From NCBI GenBank assembly GCA_963575645.1, contig OY754468.1, positions 2,790,001 to 2,854,000 on the forward strand: 64,000 nucleotides of DNA, written 5' to 3'. Under the pieces are notes generated by a model that was not told where the DNA came from, ran no database searches, and saw nothing but the letters and a program-made list of their open reading frames with translations. Positions 20,231 to 30,700 of the stretch are shown here, piece after piece (the first letter of the stretch is position 1; the number at the start of each line of letters is the position of its first letter). Origin of the DNA: Xanthostigma xanthostigma (taxonomy: Eukaryota > Arthropoda > Insecta > Raphidioptera > Raphidiidae). A program made the translations under genes and the position numbers.

Positions 20231-20956
20231 CTAGCGGTCCCGCCCGGTTTCTCTCGGGTGCGAAAGAACGAATGGGGAAGGAAGGGACATGAGTACGCAC
20301 ATTCATTTTAGTTTACCGAGATGAATGTTGTGTCCAAACTTCATAATGATCGGCGTTACCGTTTAAAAGTTTTTGTCGTTAAAAAGCAGTACCTATTTAT
20401 ACTTTTTTTAAGTAATAAATTTCTTTTAATATAATAAATATTTAATTGAAAACACTGTAGGAAAATTATTTTTTTATAGGTGCTTATAGTTGTAACAGCT
20501 TTCAAATGAGCTATTAATAAGATTTATTTAATTTTAATTAGTTGTAATAAAATTTTAAAAAATTGAAATGTAAGCCTTAGAAGAAAGCAATGTAGAAAAT
20601 AAAAAAAAATATATATATATTCGCCGACGTGGGGCTTGAACCTTAGACCCTGGCATTAAGAGTCTTATGCTCTACCGACTGAGCTAACCGGGCTTGTGAA
20701 TGTGAGGCGCTAATATTGCAATAATTAGTTAAGTCATTTCACCTGATAATATTTGTCGGACGGACTAATTTTATGCAACATTTTTCATTTATGTTCCGCT
20801 CCAATTGGTCGTAGCGTAATATTATATAGCCTATAGCGTTCCTCGATAAATGGGCTATCCAACAAAAAATTTTTTTTTCAATTCGAACCAGTAGTTTTTG
20901 AGATTAGCGCGTTCAAACAAACAAACAAACTCTTCAGCTTTATATATTAGTATAGA
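20231..20956 (-). mobile_element. Helitron, tRNA-bearing lineage, complete
   Basis: On the plus strand it opens A|CTAGCGGTCCCGCCCGG and closes TTATATATTAGTATAGA, the reversed 3' and 5' Helitron ends. It holds the tRNA-Lys-like gene and the GATAGCCCATTTATCGAGG block in the same order as the other members. Confidence 0.86.
20621..20692 (-). tRNA. tRNA-Lys-like sequence (CTT) inside a Helitron
   Basis: On the minus strand GCCCGGTTAGCTCAGTCGG opens it and CTCTTAA is the anticodon loop. It shares the unusual TAAGA/TGCCA anticodon stem with 9613-9684, so both descend from one captured copy. Confidence 0.8.
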
Positions 20957-21281
20957 ATAGATATAGATAGATAAAACAAAGTTCCTCCGCCGCGTCTGTC
21001 TGTCTGTCTGAGCGCGATAAACTCAAAAACAACCGAACGGATTTGCACACGGTTTTCACTAATAGAAAGAGCGATAAACGAGGAAGGCTGAACTATGACG
21101 GTTTTTTAATAAAAAAAAAAAATTATTTTCGTAGGTACGCTTACATAGCTAACGCTGGTCAAATCTTTAGAGATACGTCAAAACAATGTATACTTTAATA
21201 GTTCTGCTGTGTAGATGGGAAGGTCAATATAATATTTCCAGAACAGTTTTGCACCCGGCTGAAACCGGGTCGGGCCGCTAG
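20957..21281 (+). mobile_element. Nonautonomous Helitron (third lineage)
   Basis: A TAGATAAAACAAAGTTCC 5' region and CTGTCTGTCTGAGCGCGA lead to a 3' hairpin CCCGGCTGAAACCGGG and GGGCCGCTAG|T. It abuts the previous Helitron directly. Confidence 0.75.
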
Positions 21282-21802
21282 TAAACTATAAAAATAATTC
21301 TGAATGAAATTCTGGTTGGTTGAGTTTGAATTTAATATAAAAGTCTTGAAGATAGAGAAAATCCAATACAAATTTAATCAATTACTCGAGATGTCTACCA
21401 AAATAATATTTTCCTTTTTATTAAAAGATCATAATATGAACTATGTGCAGTTCTCTGTATATAATAATGGTAGGCCCTGCGATTGATAAATTGGAGCTGA
21501 AGCTGAACGATTCGATTCTACTCGAAGCTTGTTGGCTGCTGTTTACTAAGTTTTGTGTATCGAAGCCAAAAACTTATAAACGGTCATATTTTACTTCTAC
21601 GAACACGACGCAGGCACAGACAAATTTATCTTCGTAACAAAACTTTATACACACTCCAAATTATATGAAATTGCGTACAACAAAATGGCGACCAATAACT
21701 TAAACTGACTATTGTTTCGATTTAGTTTTAAATTCCATCAGTCACAACCAGGAAAGTTGCTTGAACTTTCATTTTTGTTCTATGTCAAAATCGCGGAGAA
21801 AA
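21282..21802. other. No gene recognised
   Basis: Two short frames (60 and 64 residues) show no domain. Confidence 0.5.
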
Positions 21803-22466
21803 AAAATTGGTTGTCTGTAAAATCGGTTTACGGACGATATATCATATTATATCATATTTAATAATCACGCACAGGGTCAGGCGGAACGTTAGGATCGTTA
21901 CACTTTTTCGTGCATGCAGCCGGTGTTTCATCTTTTTAACCAACTTCAACAAAAAGGAGGAGGTTCTATGTTCGTCTGTATATTTTTTTTTTTTTATGTA
22001 TGTTCACCGATTTCTCCGTCAATTATGGACCGATTTTCAAATTTTTTTTTTTATTCGAAAGAGTGCACCTCAGAGGTGGTCCCATCGGAACCAAGTCAGG
22101 ATCTGATGGTGGAATCCGGAGAAATCGAAGGAAACTCTCAAATTTCAAAGAAACGCATAATGTTTTTTATGTGTGTTCACCGATTTTTAGTGTTAGATTA
22201 ACACTAAAAAGAGAAAAATAAAATATTTTTAACAAAAAAATTGAACCGACTTCACACTAAAAAGTACAAAATAATTGCGTATTGAAATGTTTTGGAGTCG
22301 GTGTCAGCCAAACTGAAATCTATTTCGAGAACTACACCGACTCCAAAACATTTCAATACGCAATTATTTTTTACTTTTTAGTGTGAAGACGGTTCAATTT
22401 TTTTGTTAAAAATATTTTATATATTGACGTGATTCATCAATTTATAAGACGTTATCACGTCAAAAA
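21803..22466 (-). repeat. Family A repeat, copy 3, interrupted
   Basis: The reversed 3' end TTGGTTGTCTGTAAAATCGG is at 21809 and the reversed start AGACGTTATCACGTC at 22447-22461. Between 21938 and 22425 lie a repeat opening AACCAACTTCAACAAAAAGG and a palindrome. The frames of 73-99 residues here cross repeat joints. Confidence 0.7.
22219..22421. repeat. Palindromic MITE, about 85-bp arms
   Basis: AAATATTTTTAACAAAAAAA and TTGAACCGACTTCACAC mirror their complements, with GTGTAGTTCTCGAAATAGA near the turn. The palindrome includes TATTGAAATGTTTTGGAGTC and its inverted copy. Confidence 0.85.
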
Positions 22467-22531
22467 TAGTATGATTGGACAATAAGTTATAACAATACGT
22501 TCTAAAAAAAGAACCGTTGCCAAAAATAACA

Positions 22532-22870
22532 ATTACTTTTTTATCAAAACTCAAAAGTAAGAGAGAAACAGCCTTTCAAAGTTTAATTCAAAAGCCCGGT
22601 TAACACAGGCGAAGAAATGATAGCACGAATCGGAAATGCATCCCAAATAATTCGCGGAAGGCCCTTATCGCTACTACAAGCATGGCTACGACGCACGCAT
22701 CTTTGTGTCCAAAAAAACGGGGAAAACTTCGAACAATTTCTTTGAATACTTGATAATGACATAACATATTTCCATAGTGACATAAATAACGCCAGGACCA
22801 ACCTCAAACTTTGATAAAAGTTTGAAAACTTGTTCTTCTTTCATTTTTGAGTTTTGTTAGAAAAGCTACT
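22532..22870 (+). mobile_element. Tc1/mariner-like deletion derivative
   Basis: The ends are inverted: TTTTATCAAAACTCAAAAGT (22538) and TTTTTGAGTTTTGTTAGAAA (22844). Between them only the C-terminal part of a transposase survives (separate entry). Confidence 0.65.
22599..22745 (+). pseudogene. C-terminal Tc1/mariner-type transposase remnant
   Basis: The frame reads VNTGEEMIARIGNASQIIRG, then RPLSLLQAWLRRTHLCVQ and KNGENFEQFL before a stop. This matches the C-terminal tail of insect Tc1/mariner-type transposases (NT.EEL..RI..A..., RR...CIQ..GGHFEH.L). The last aspartate region and everything upstream are missing. The frame is intact for 48 codons up to its natural-looking stop. Confidence 0.66.
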
Positions 22871-23113
22871 TGAAATATTCGTCTATTTGATTAATTCTAC
22901 ACGCTGTTAAAAAAAAGAATTAACTTAAAAATCAGCCTATATATGTCAACCATATTTTCTTAACCAATACCGTCGTTATCTGCCAAAACTAGGAATGACG
23001 TTATATATTAATAAACTATCTAACTGTGATAAATTGATTATTTCATTTGTTATTTCTCGGAAACTTTCAGAAGATCTGTTTTTTAACAATGTAATTAATA
23101 ATATACTAATAAA

Positions 23114-23513
23114 CTAGAGTGACCTGTGCGAATTATTCGCACTAAATAAGTATAATAATTATCACTTTACAAACTCATTTTTTAAATATGATTGCAGGTA
23201 TTCAATTCGTTTCTAATTTTGCACACTGCTTATAACGTTCTTCTTTTTGTTGTATTACAATATGAAGGTCAGATGACAGATCGAAGTGTTGACGTTGTTT
23301 CAAAATTAAAGTCGTCAGATGGCAGACGTTGTTCAGCGTTGCTGAATTTTAATTAATTTACAAAAACAAAAGCAATAATAAATTTTTTAGTTGTCGATGT
23401 CAGTAGAGCAAGTAATTATCTGTAAAAACATATATAATTTATGTGGAGAAATTGTGAGGTTTTTTCTAAAAAGGGAGGCAAACATCTTAATCTTAGCGTA
23501 TTAATATATATGA
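23114..23513 (-). mobile_element. Nonautonomous Helitron (second lineage), copy 2
   Basis: It has the same hairpin GTGCGAATAATTCGCAC and CTAG end as 9890-10445 and the same TCATATATATTAATACG 5' end. It lacks the internal block with GTCAGATGGCA repeats, apparently by deletion between short repeats (CAGATGACAGATCG...GAAGTGTTGACG). Confidence 0.75.
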
Positions 23514-24315
23514 TAAATTAATTAATGTATACATATTGTTTTTTTAAATAGATCCAAACAATAGAAAACCAAAATCTCCATTTCTTAGTATAACAGTTGT
23601 TAAATATAACAAAGAATCGCATTTTACAAAAATCCAGGAATCTTTCTAACGCGGAGTGAAATCTAAAAATAAATAAATTTGAATAAACAAGACAAGATGT
23701 TCCAGCTTTGTACAATGGGACAGTTTCAACAGTTGACAGCCTCTGTTGGGACTGAGAAATCAGTGACGTCAGGTGTTAAGCTAAGGATGAGACGACGTGT
23801 AACCCGATTTTGTTCGGGTACTCGATTTTGAAAGCTTAACTTACGTGCAGGATACTTGCCGCTCTTTACCCGATTGAACTTTGTCCCTACAGTATGGCAG
23901 ATTTATTTTAATATTGCATTTTGTATACTGACGATTTGTACCTCATTAGAGCCATGCAAATACACCTTTATTATTATTATCGATTGTAGATAGCAGAAAA
24001 TTCGTCCTGTATTTTTCATAGCATCATCAAAGAGTTCATACCCAACCTTGAACACTTCCGAACTTCGTCATACTGTTCAAGGAACCAGCAAAAACTATTT
24101 TCATCACGAATCCTAAGATCATAAGATCAGTGCCATAGCTGAATTCATCGGCGTCTACAGAAAGATTCTATGTCGTGCCCTCAAAACATTTTTGGTTGAC
24201 ATATTCAACTAAAACATTCACAATCGCATGGCTGATGGCGCCTTGATGCGGTCCCCGGTTGTCAGACACTGGTTACGGCGCTGCTGGAATCAAGGAAGAT
24301 TTAAATCTTTGATTA
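23514..24315. other. No gene recognised
   Basis: Moderately AT-rich sequence with balanced codon-like texture in places but no frame over 65 residues. Possibly old unique DNA. Confidence 0.45.
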
Positions 24316-24393
24316 ACGTCTGATTAGAACTCTTCAATAAATAAAATTATCGAGCAATTTTTCAGACAATATATTAACAAAATATAATTAATA

Positions 24394-24433
24394 CATTAAC
24401 GTTTCGATCCCGATTTGGATCTTCTTCAGAACG
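24394..24433 (-). ncRNA. Hammerhead-ribozyme-like motif
   Basis: Minus strand: CGTT, CTGAAGA, extra A, stem II GATCC/GGATC, GAAACGTT, AATG. Stem I pairs CGTT with AATG (one G-U). Confidence 0.5.
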
Positions 24434-24519
24434 GATCTATTTATTTTTAACGAAATTACTTTCGTTAAAAATAAATAGAAACTAAATAAGTATTAATTAT
24501 TTTTTTATATTTTTAGATC

Positions 24520-24559
24520 CGTTCTGAAGAAGATCCAAATCGGGATCGAAACGTTAATG
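24520..24559 (+). ncRNA. Hammerhead-ribozyme-like motif
   Basis: Same layout as 24394-24433 on the other strand: CGTT-CTGAAGA-A-GATCC-AAATCG-GGATC-GAAACGTT-AATG. Predicted cleavage would fall after GTT, before AATG. Confidence 0.52.
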
Positions 24560-24877
24560 TATTAATTATATTTTGTTAACATATTGTCTGAAAAATTGGT
24601 CGATAATTTTATTTATTCAAGAAAGATTTAGATCAGGTACGGTGGGGTGACCGTATGGACAAAGATAAGAAATCAATTGGAATTTGGAGAACGTTTTCAA
24701 ACACAACTGACAGGAATTAACGGAAACATCTCTCGAGGAACACTGATAATTGGGACGACTGAAGACATTTCCTGACAACACCATGGCTTACCTGTGTGGC
24801 TTTCTGTTCGGGTCGTTTTGGGAAATTTACGGGTTTCGTCAACTGAATTCAGAACACAAACGGGATAATGCATATGT

Positions 24878-25612
24878 TACGGTTTATACCGGAATTCGGT
24901 CAATGACTGAAATAAATGCGCAAGACTAGTTTTGAACAACGAATATTGCCCAAACCCGAAATCTTACATTTAAACGGGTATTGACTGTGATCAAATGAGG
25001 AATACTAGTTTTGCGTATTTTCAGTTGGTCAAAACTAATTCTGCCCATTTCTAAACGGACAGTACTAGTATGGCATCATAATCTTCTTTGCGTTTTTTAA
25101 TTAACTTTTCCACACCAACGATACTTATATCAAAGTGATTTATTCTTCTGTATTGTTTAGCAAACAGAGGTTTTAATTCAGCTTTCAACAAATTTGCTTT
25201 CTTAACCTCACTTAGTGTAGTAAGGTAGTTATGTTTCGTCATAAAATTATGTTTCAGAAGCCTCCAATAGCCGAACTAGATGAGACTCGAATTCACCTTG
25301 CATTTTTACTTAATTATTACACATAATATCCCACCAGTATATTAATTGTAACATTCAGGAGAACTATTCAATAAGTAAACAAGAACATAACCCTCCTTTT
25401 ATTCGGTTTCGGACGTTGATTGAATGAAACAAGCAGAACTAGTATTGTCCGTTCAGAAATAGACAGTACTGAAAACGCGCAGAACTAGTATTGCTTATTT
25501 TATAACACTCAATACCCGTTTAAATGTAAGATTTCGGGTTTGGTAAATATTCGTAAAACTAGTTTTGCACATTTATTTCAGTCATTGACCGAATTCGGGT
25601 ATAGACCGTAAC
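24878..25612. mobile_element. TIR element inside unit 1
   Basis: Ends GTTACGGTTTATACCGGAAT and GAATTCGGGTATAGACCGTA are inverted over about 190 bp. The motif ACTAGTTTTGC/ACTAGTATTG recurs several times within the arms. The imperfect flanking duplication (about 8-9 bp) would fit hAT or Mutator-type insertion. The core encodes a 63-residue frame (separate entry). Confidence 0.72.
25051..25242 (-). pseudogene. Possible short coding remnant in the TIR element
   Basis: The 63-residue frame includes LSEVKKANLLKAELKPLF, KQYRRINHFDISIVGVEK and LIKKRKEDYDAI. The lysine-rich, helix-like composition is unlike chance frames in this AT-rich DNA. I do not recognise the family. It could be a fragment of the element's own protein or noise. 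Confidence 0.3.
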
Positions 25613-25965
25613 ATACATACGATTACAAGCAATCATTTGAATGTCGTTTAAATTGTAGGCAACACGGAATCAATTGGAATTTGGAGAACGTATTTGGAAG
25701 ACCACTAACAGGAATGATCCTTCGAAGAACGCTAAAAATAGGGACGACTGAAAACACTTCCTGACGCACACCGTGGATATTTCTGAGGTGACAGCTTACC
25801 TGTGTGGGATGACTTTATTCATACTTATTACGAATGGATTTCTGTTCGGGTTGTTAAGGAAAATTTACGGGTTTCGTCATCCAAATTGAGAACACAAACG
25901 GGATAATGGATATACGATTACAAACCATCATTTGAATGTCGTCTAAATTGGAGGCAAGACGCGAG

Positions 25966-26560
25966 TCATCAACCTTACTTACTGTTTGTAGGTGTATTGT
26001 CAGGGGATTTGTATAAGATAATGACATCAAAACACCCTTTTTATACACTTTGACAAATACTCGTATACAAATACTCGTATTGTTTTCTTGATACTGCTTG
26101 CAGCTCGATAAATCAAGCTAAAAACGAGCGGATCGTCAAATAGAGACCTAAATTATGTCAAATGATGAGATAATCATAATATGATTGGTTCTAGAAATAT
26201 ATTGTATAGAATTCACTCTTCATTCTGCAAGTACGATTATAGATTTTTACTGTAATAATGTTAATTCACCCAAAGAAAATCTATACCAATATTCTGTCAT
26301 TTGAAATTTGTAAATTTTGACATCAATTCAAAAAACTTTTATTAGTGCAGTAAAAATGTAAAATTGATGAATGGATGGTGACCGCTTTGATTGTCTGTAT
26401 TATTAAACTTAAAATATTTCTATGAATATTGTAGTAAGATACAATAAGATAAGATTTTTATTTGTAATTTACTGAGAGGCCGTTTTACTAAAACCTCAGT
26501 GATATGTTAGAAGAAAAAAAAATGCTTTAGTGTCCCCGTTACTTGTCTCATCGCAACTAT
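25966..26560. other. No gene recognised
   Basis: AT-rich stretch with no shared repeat. Confidence 0.5.
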
Positions 26561-26985
26561 CATAGTATAGACTACACTGGCCGAAATTTTGATATTCTTG
26601 CACTGCGCGCCATGATACCAGAGACGAAGCTGAGGGCATCATATCAAACCAGTGTAGTATATACAATTTTTCTTCATACCTCGGTCGTAAGGACGCTTAT
26701 TAAATAAATAAATTAATTACTTATTAACACAGATTAATTCCAAGCAAGCAGCTTTGAGGCTATACGTAAAAACACGAATGACAGATGTTCGCGACTATTA
26801 GCTAAAATTTAATAAGGGTGCTATGGAAACGACATCTAAACAACAGTTGATAGGTTATTTTTCCTTTACTGCCGCCCGAACGTACGAACTTCCTGCATCG
26901 GTGCGTGTAATTCCACCAATGCGCAAATGTTGGATTTTCTGCCCTACAATTGATGCCGAAAGTATTTACTTTCGATCGAGGTATG
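26561..26985 (+). repeat. Family D repeat with terminal hairpin, copy 1
   Basis: A hairpin block (GTAGACTACACTGGCCGAA with inverted partner, 26566-26672) precedes a unit bounded by CATACCTCGGTCG and CGATCGAGGTATG (26675-26985). Copies: 42866-43805 and, reversed, about 53500-54055. The uninterrupted GGTGCTATGGAAACG here is the empty site of the hAT insert at 43064. Confidence 0.72.
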
Positions 26986-27397
26986 CAGAAAAATCATATA
27001 ATTCAGTTCTAAATTCACGGGCACAAAAACGGGTATTATAGCCAAAGTATGGACATAAGAATTTTTTGCCCAAGTAGAGTTCTTTAAACCAGTTTTTTCT
27101 ATAATTAAATTTTCCAATCGCTTGATTGCAAATGTATTTCTACTGAATGTACCGTGTACGGCATACAGATTTATCAAGTTGAATTTTTTGTGCGGAATCA
27201 CAGTTAAATAAAAAATAAAGCCAACGTCTTTTTGTCCGTCGCGCAAAAAAACTTGAAAAACGTGTCGTTCTTTCCGAATATTCCCAAATGGGATTGAGTC
27301 TCTTGTATAATGCAGCAGGTACTGCAGTCTAAACTGCGAACAGAATAAAAAATATATTCGTGTAAGAAAATACGAACTGTTAAAAATATATTTAAAA
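26986..27397. other. Unassigned
   Basis: A 158-residue minus-strand frame covers this stretch, but it starts in a Helitron end and ends in family D. No domain is recognised. Confidence 0.4.
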
Positions 27398-27537
27398 CTA
27401 GCTGCTCCCCGCGGCTTCACACTTCCAGATGACCTAGAAAGTTGAATTTTTAAGATTTTAAATATTTTCCAAGCAATCGATTTTTATTAACACCTAGCAC
27501 CTTTCGACACAGAAAACTATACGTAAAGGAAAAAATA
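27398..27537 (-). mobile_element. Helitron 3' end fragment
   Basis: A|CTAGCTGCTCCCCGCGGCTT is the reversed 3' end of a lepidopteran Helitron. It is cut off by the SINE that follows. Confidence 0.65.
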
Positions 27538-27977
27538 TTATAATAATAATAATGTGTTTAACGTCCGTTTCTCAACTTTATGTCATAACAGACGCCATTC
27601 GCACCATTACTATTTTCTTCCTACCACACTTCCCGTTATTTTCTACAATTTTTAAACTTCAACTTAATAAATAGCAATGGGCGAATGAAGGAATTTTTAG
27701 GAAATTAAGGATAAGGTATGCAAATTTTGAGCATAGGAGTTTGACAGGTAAAATCGGCCATGGCTTTGAATAAGGAACCATCTCGATATTTATCTGGAAT
27801 TATTGAGGGAAACCATGGAAAACCTCAACAAGATGGCCGGTACAGGAATTACCGTTTCTCGGCGAGAGGCAGTAGGAAAAAGTCCTATAGTCACATCTGC
27901 CCCCGCCGGGATTCGAACCCGGTACGTACCGAATGCGAGTCTAGTGGTCTCACCGCTACGCCACCCCGCTCGGTGTA
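27538..27977 (-). mobile_element. tRNA-derived SINE with ATT tail, copy 1
   Basis: Minus strand: a tRNA-like head (box A around GTGGCGTAGCGGTGAG, box B GGGTTCGAATCCC), a body with CCGGCCATCTTGTTGAGG and CGAGATGGTTCCTTATTC, and a tail ending ACGTTAAACACATTATTATT. Sister copy at 34675-35092 on the plus strand. Confidence 0.85.
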
Positions 27978-28180
27978 AAGAAAAAAAGATTAATTTTAAA
28001 AATCACTTTTGAATGATAAATAATAATCTTTACAAAAAAAGTAGTGATACCCCATCAAAAACATAAATGCGAAAAAAAGGGAACCAAGTTCAATATTCAA
28101 TACAAACATAATTGAGATCTAAAAAAGTGCTAAGTTTTCACTTGACAAGTTTTCACAAATATAAACATGAAGTTTAGGCA

Positions 28181-28503
28181 TAGTACGCGCCACGAATCTA
28201 AAAGGCTCGGAAGTTAGATGCGAATGCAGGCTTGCGCTTGTACAGTCTGTTGAAAAACTACAAACTCGCAACTCAGCAAAATTAACATAGCAATAAAACT
28301 TGACAATAGCGTACTCGACTGTACTTTAAAGCAGGAAAGAGACAAGTGACAAAGGCAACGAGCGATCACGGCCAATCACCGACGAGCGCACGTTCCGTGC
28401 AGGTAGCTGGCGGATGGTGGGAGTATCAACGGCTCTAAAATGTGCCTTTGAGACGCTGTTTGTGACTAACTTCCGAACCTTTTACATCAGTGGCGCATAC
28501 TTT
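28181..28503. mobile_element. Family C TIR MITE, copy 1
   Basis: Ends TAGTACGCGCCACGAATCTA and CATCAGTGGCGCATACT are inverted over about 40 bp including AAAAGGCTCGGAAGTTAG. Copies at 37976-38312 and 40932-41265 are about 330 bp each. No protein is encoded. Confidence 0.85.
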
Positions 28504-28508
28504 ATAAA

Positions 28509-29067
28509 TCTTTATATATAAAAATTACGTGTCACGTTGTTTGTCCGCGATGAACTCCTAAACTACTGAACCGATTTTAAATTTGATTTGCACACCGTGT
28601 GCAATTCGACCCAACTTGAAAGATAGGATAGCTTACATTTCAATTTATAGTCGCAATATTATTTTATTGCAAATTATTTGTCTATTCCTTGAGTCATAAT
28701 TATCTGTTAGCTCCAGGATTGAGTGAATATTCAATAGATGGCGCAACGAACTTAACAACCATATATCTAGATCGAGGATGTAAAAAAACTGAATATCGTT
28801 TAAAACAAATGCTTTTTTTTTCGAGTACGACGGCGCAGCCGGAGTGCTCGAAATAGAGCAAGTGTTTTAAAGACCAGTTATCCACGAATACTTTACGCTA
28901 TTTTTTTTCGAGCACGACGGCGCAGCCGGAGTGCTCGACATACGCACATATACGCCCATGTATATTTTAAAATAGCTAGCAATTAATAAAATAGATAGAT
29001 AGATGTTCCAATTAAATTGTTTTATTATTTCACTTTATACGTAGCGAAGCACGTACAGGGCCGCTAG
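28509..29067 (+). mobile_element. Nonautonomous Helitron with internal hairpin repeat
   Basis: 5' A|TCTTTATATATAAAAATTAC and 3' GTACAGGGCCGCTAG|T. Inside, a GACGGCGCAGCCGGAGTGCT block with a CGAGCAC/GTGCTCG hairpin occurs twice (about 28820-28852 and 28911-28940). Confidence 0.8.
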
Positions 29068-29190
29068 TCATAATATAAAACACGAAAACTTGCCAAGTGA
29101 ATACTTGGCACCTTTTAAGATCTCAATTCTTTTTGTACCGAATACTGAACTTGGCTCCCGTTTTCGCATTTATGTTTTTAATGGCATATA

Positions 29191-30118
29191 TGTACTGTGC
29201 GATCGGCGAAAGAAGACCGGTGGGGAAAGGGCAAGAAGTCGCTGATGTGTTCCCAAATTATCGGAATTCATAGGCGGCGCATAGCAAGGCATGCAAACAA
29301 TGTATAGCTTTAAATTTTAAGGCATTATTTTGAGCCTCTAACTCGCACATTTTAATTACATTCGCTATGACCTCCCTAGCGCCACTTCTAACTGTTTTTC
29401 CGTTTTTACTTTCCATTTTGATGATATTCAGACAACACCTCTCAACTTAGTCCGTGGACGCACGCCTATGTACTGTCTGGTGTATGATTTTTTTGTACTG
29501 TTAGCAAGTGTCGCTGTATAGTCGTACGGCTATAGCAATAGTACAATTATCTCGATAACACAATTGTTAAACGTTTGGTCGACTGAACTCCCTTATTGCA
29601 TAGAAGCGGTTCCAGGATCATTACCTTTTACCAATATAAAATACATGTGCGCTCTTCTGCAATAAGGTCATAGGACTACATTCCATAGACCGGTCTTCTT
29701 TTAAAAATCCAACAGTACTACACGGAACAGTCTATCCTCATCAAAGCTCCGCCAGTCAGTACGCCAGTCGTCTGGGGAATCACAACGAAGTGACTTGCCG
29801 ATGGCGCGTGGAGATTCTATCGCTAACTCTGGTAATCACCGTACCCGTCAGTGCCGCCAACATTTTAAAACAAAATTCCCGGAATTTGCTCTTGAGATTT
29901 CGCCAATTTCCTGCATATCCCATGTTGCCAAGTATATTTTAAAAAATATACAAATCAAATATCAATTTATTTAGTTGTTAGCTTTGAATACAGTCGGATT
30001 TCTCTAACAGAACTACTTTGTTGATTTCCTATACACTCCAATATTTTTATGGTAATTATGAATATTAAAAATGTTTTTTTTAAACTTGAGCATTAATCAT
30101 GTTGACTTTAATATGATA
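29191..30118. other. No gene or repeat recognised
   Basis: This is one of the longest stretches with mixed composition and no shared repeat. No frame of useful length is present. Confidence 0.5.
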
Positions 30119-30700
30119 AAAAAAAATTGGTTGTCTGTAAAGTCGGTTTACGGACGATAGTTTTACGTGATAACGTATTCCGTAATACATAACCTAAATT
30201 TATATAATAATTATAATAATTCGAATCTATGATATTGCATCTTTCGCTTCAAATTAATTAGGTTAATTTTATTTATTAAAATTACTTACCATATAATATA
30301 ATTGTTTTTTTTTATCTTTCTTTCTTTCGTATTTATTTTAAGTCTCTTTGGATTAACTGTCATAATATTTTGAAAACAATTGTTTCACTGTTTATATAAA
30401 ATTCCAAAACCTACTTACAATATTTAAGTATTTTCATACGTCAAAAAATTGATTTTTATAATGATAAAATTTGTATGAAAACGATTTTTTCGAGAGATGA
30501 GACCTAGCTAAAACGATTTTTTGCCCTCCAAAATCCCTTTTCAGTAAATTTCATCCAAATCGTTAGGGCCGTTTTCGAGAAAAGCACGCACAGGGTCAGG
30601 CGGAACGTTAGGAACGTTACACTTTTTCGTGCATGCAGCCGGTGTTTTATCAATTTATAAGATTGGTGATTCATCAATTTATAAGACGTTATCACGTCAA
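30119..30700 (-). repeat. Family A repeat, copy 4, long form
   Basis: Reversed 3' end TTGGTTGTCTGTAAAGTCGG at 30127 and reversed start GACGTTATCACGTC at 30685. The interior (30225-30585) is AT-rich and includes a TTCATCCAAATCGTTAGGGC LINE-tail-like stretch. A short duplication of TTATCAATTTATAAGA/TCATCAATTTATAAGA sits at the end. Confidence 0.72.

Larger units (their letters stand above)
24316..24622. mobile_element. Inverted dimer of a PLE-like unit with hammerhead-like motifs
   Basis: The arms (about 24316-24465 and 24475-24622) mirror each other: AAAATTATCGAGCAATTTTT and CAGACAATATATTAACAAAA on the outside, GATCCGTTCTGAAG near the centre. Related fragments are at 17075, 36690, 52776 and 60627. 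A short ribozyme-bearing unit in head-to-head array suggests Penelope-like or retrozyme-like origin; no protein is present. Confidence 0.6.
24668..25965. repeat. Tandem duplication of about 270-300 bp, first unit split by a TIR element
   Basis: Unit 1 is 24668-24877 plus about 25613-25668; unit 2 is 25669-25965. Both start AATCAATTGGAATTTGGAG and run through CACAAACGGGATAATG and CATTTGAATGTCGT. Unit 2 is continuous; unit 1 is broken at ATAATGCATAT/ATACATACG. Confidence 0.75.
28048..29190. mobile_element. Inverted-repeat element holding a MITE and a Helitron
   Basis: Arms of about 105 bp (28050-28160 and 29086-29190) share AAAAACATAAATGCGAAAA, CCAAGTTCA(A/G)TATTC and TTCACTTG(A/G)CAAGTTTTC in inverted order. 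The inner DNA is almost wholly two later insertions, listed separately. Confidence 0.75.

Noticed and set aside
26944-27420. 158-residue open frame on the minus strand
   Set aside because: Its first codons are a Helitron 3' end and its last codons are family D. No motif, and composition follows the local AT bias.
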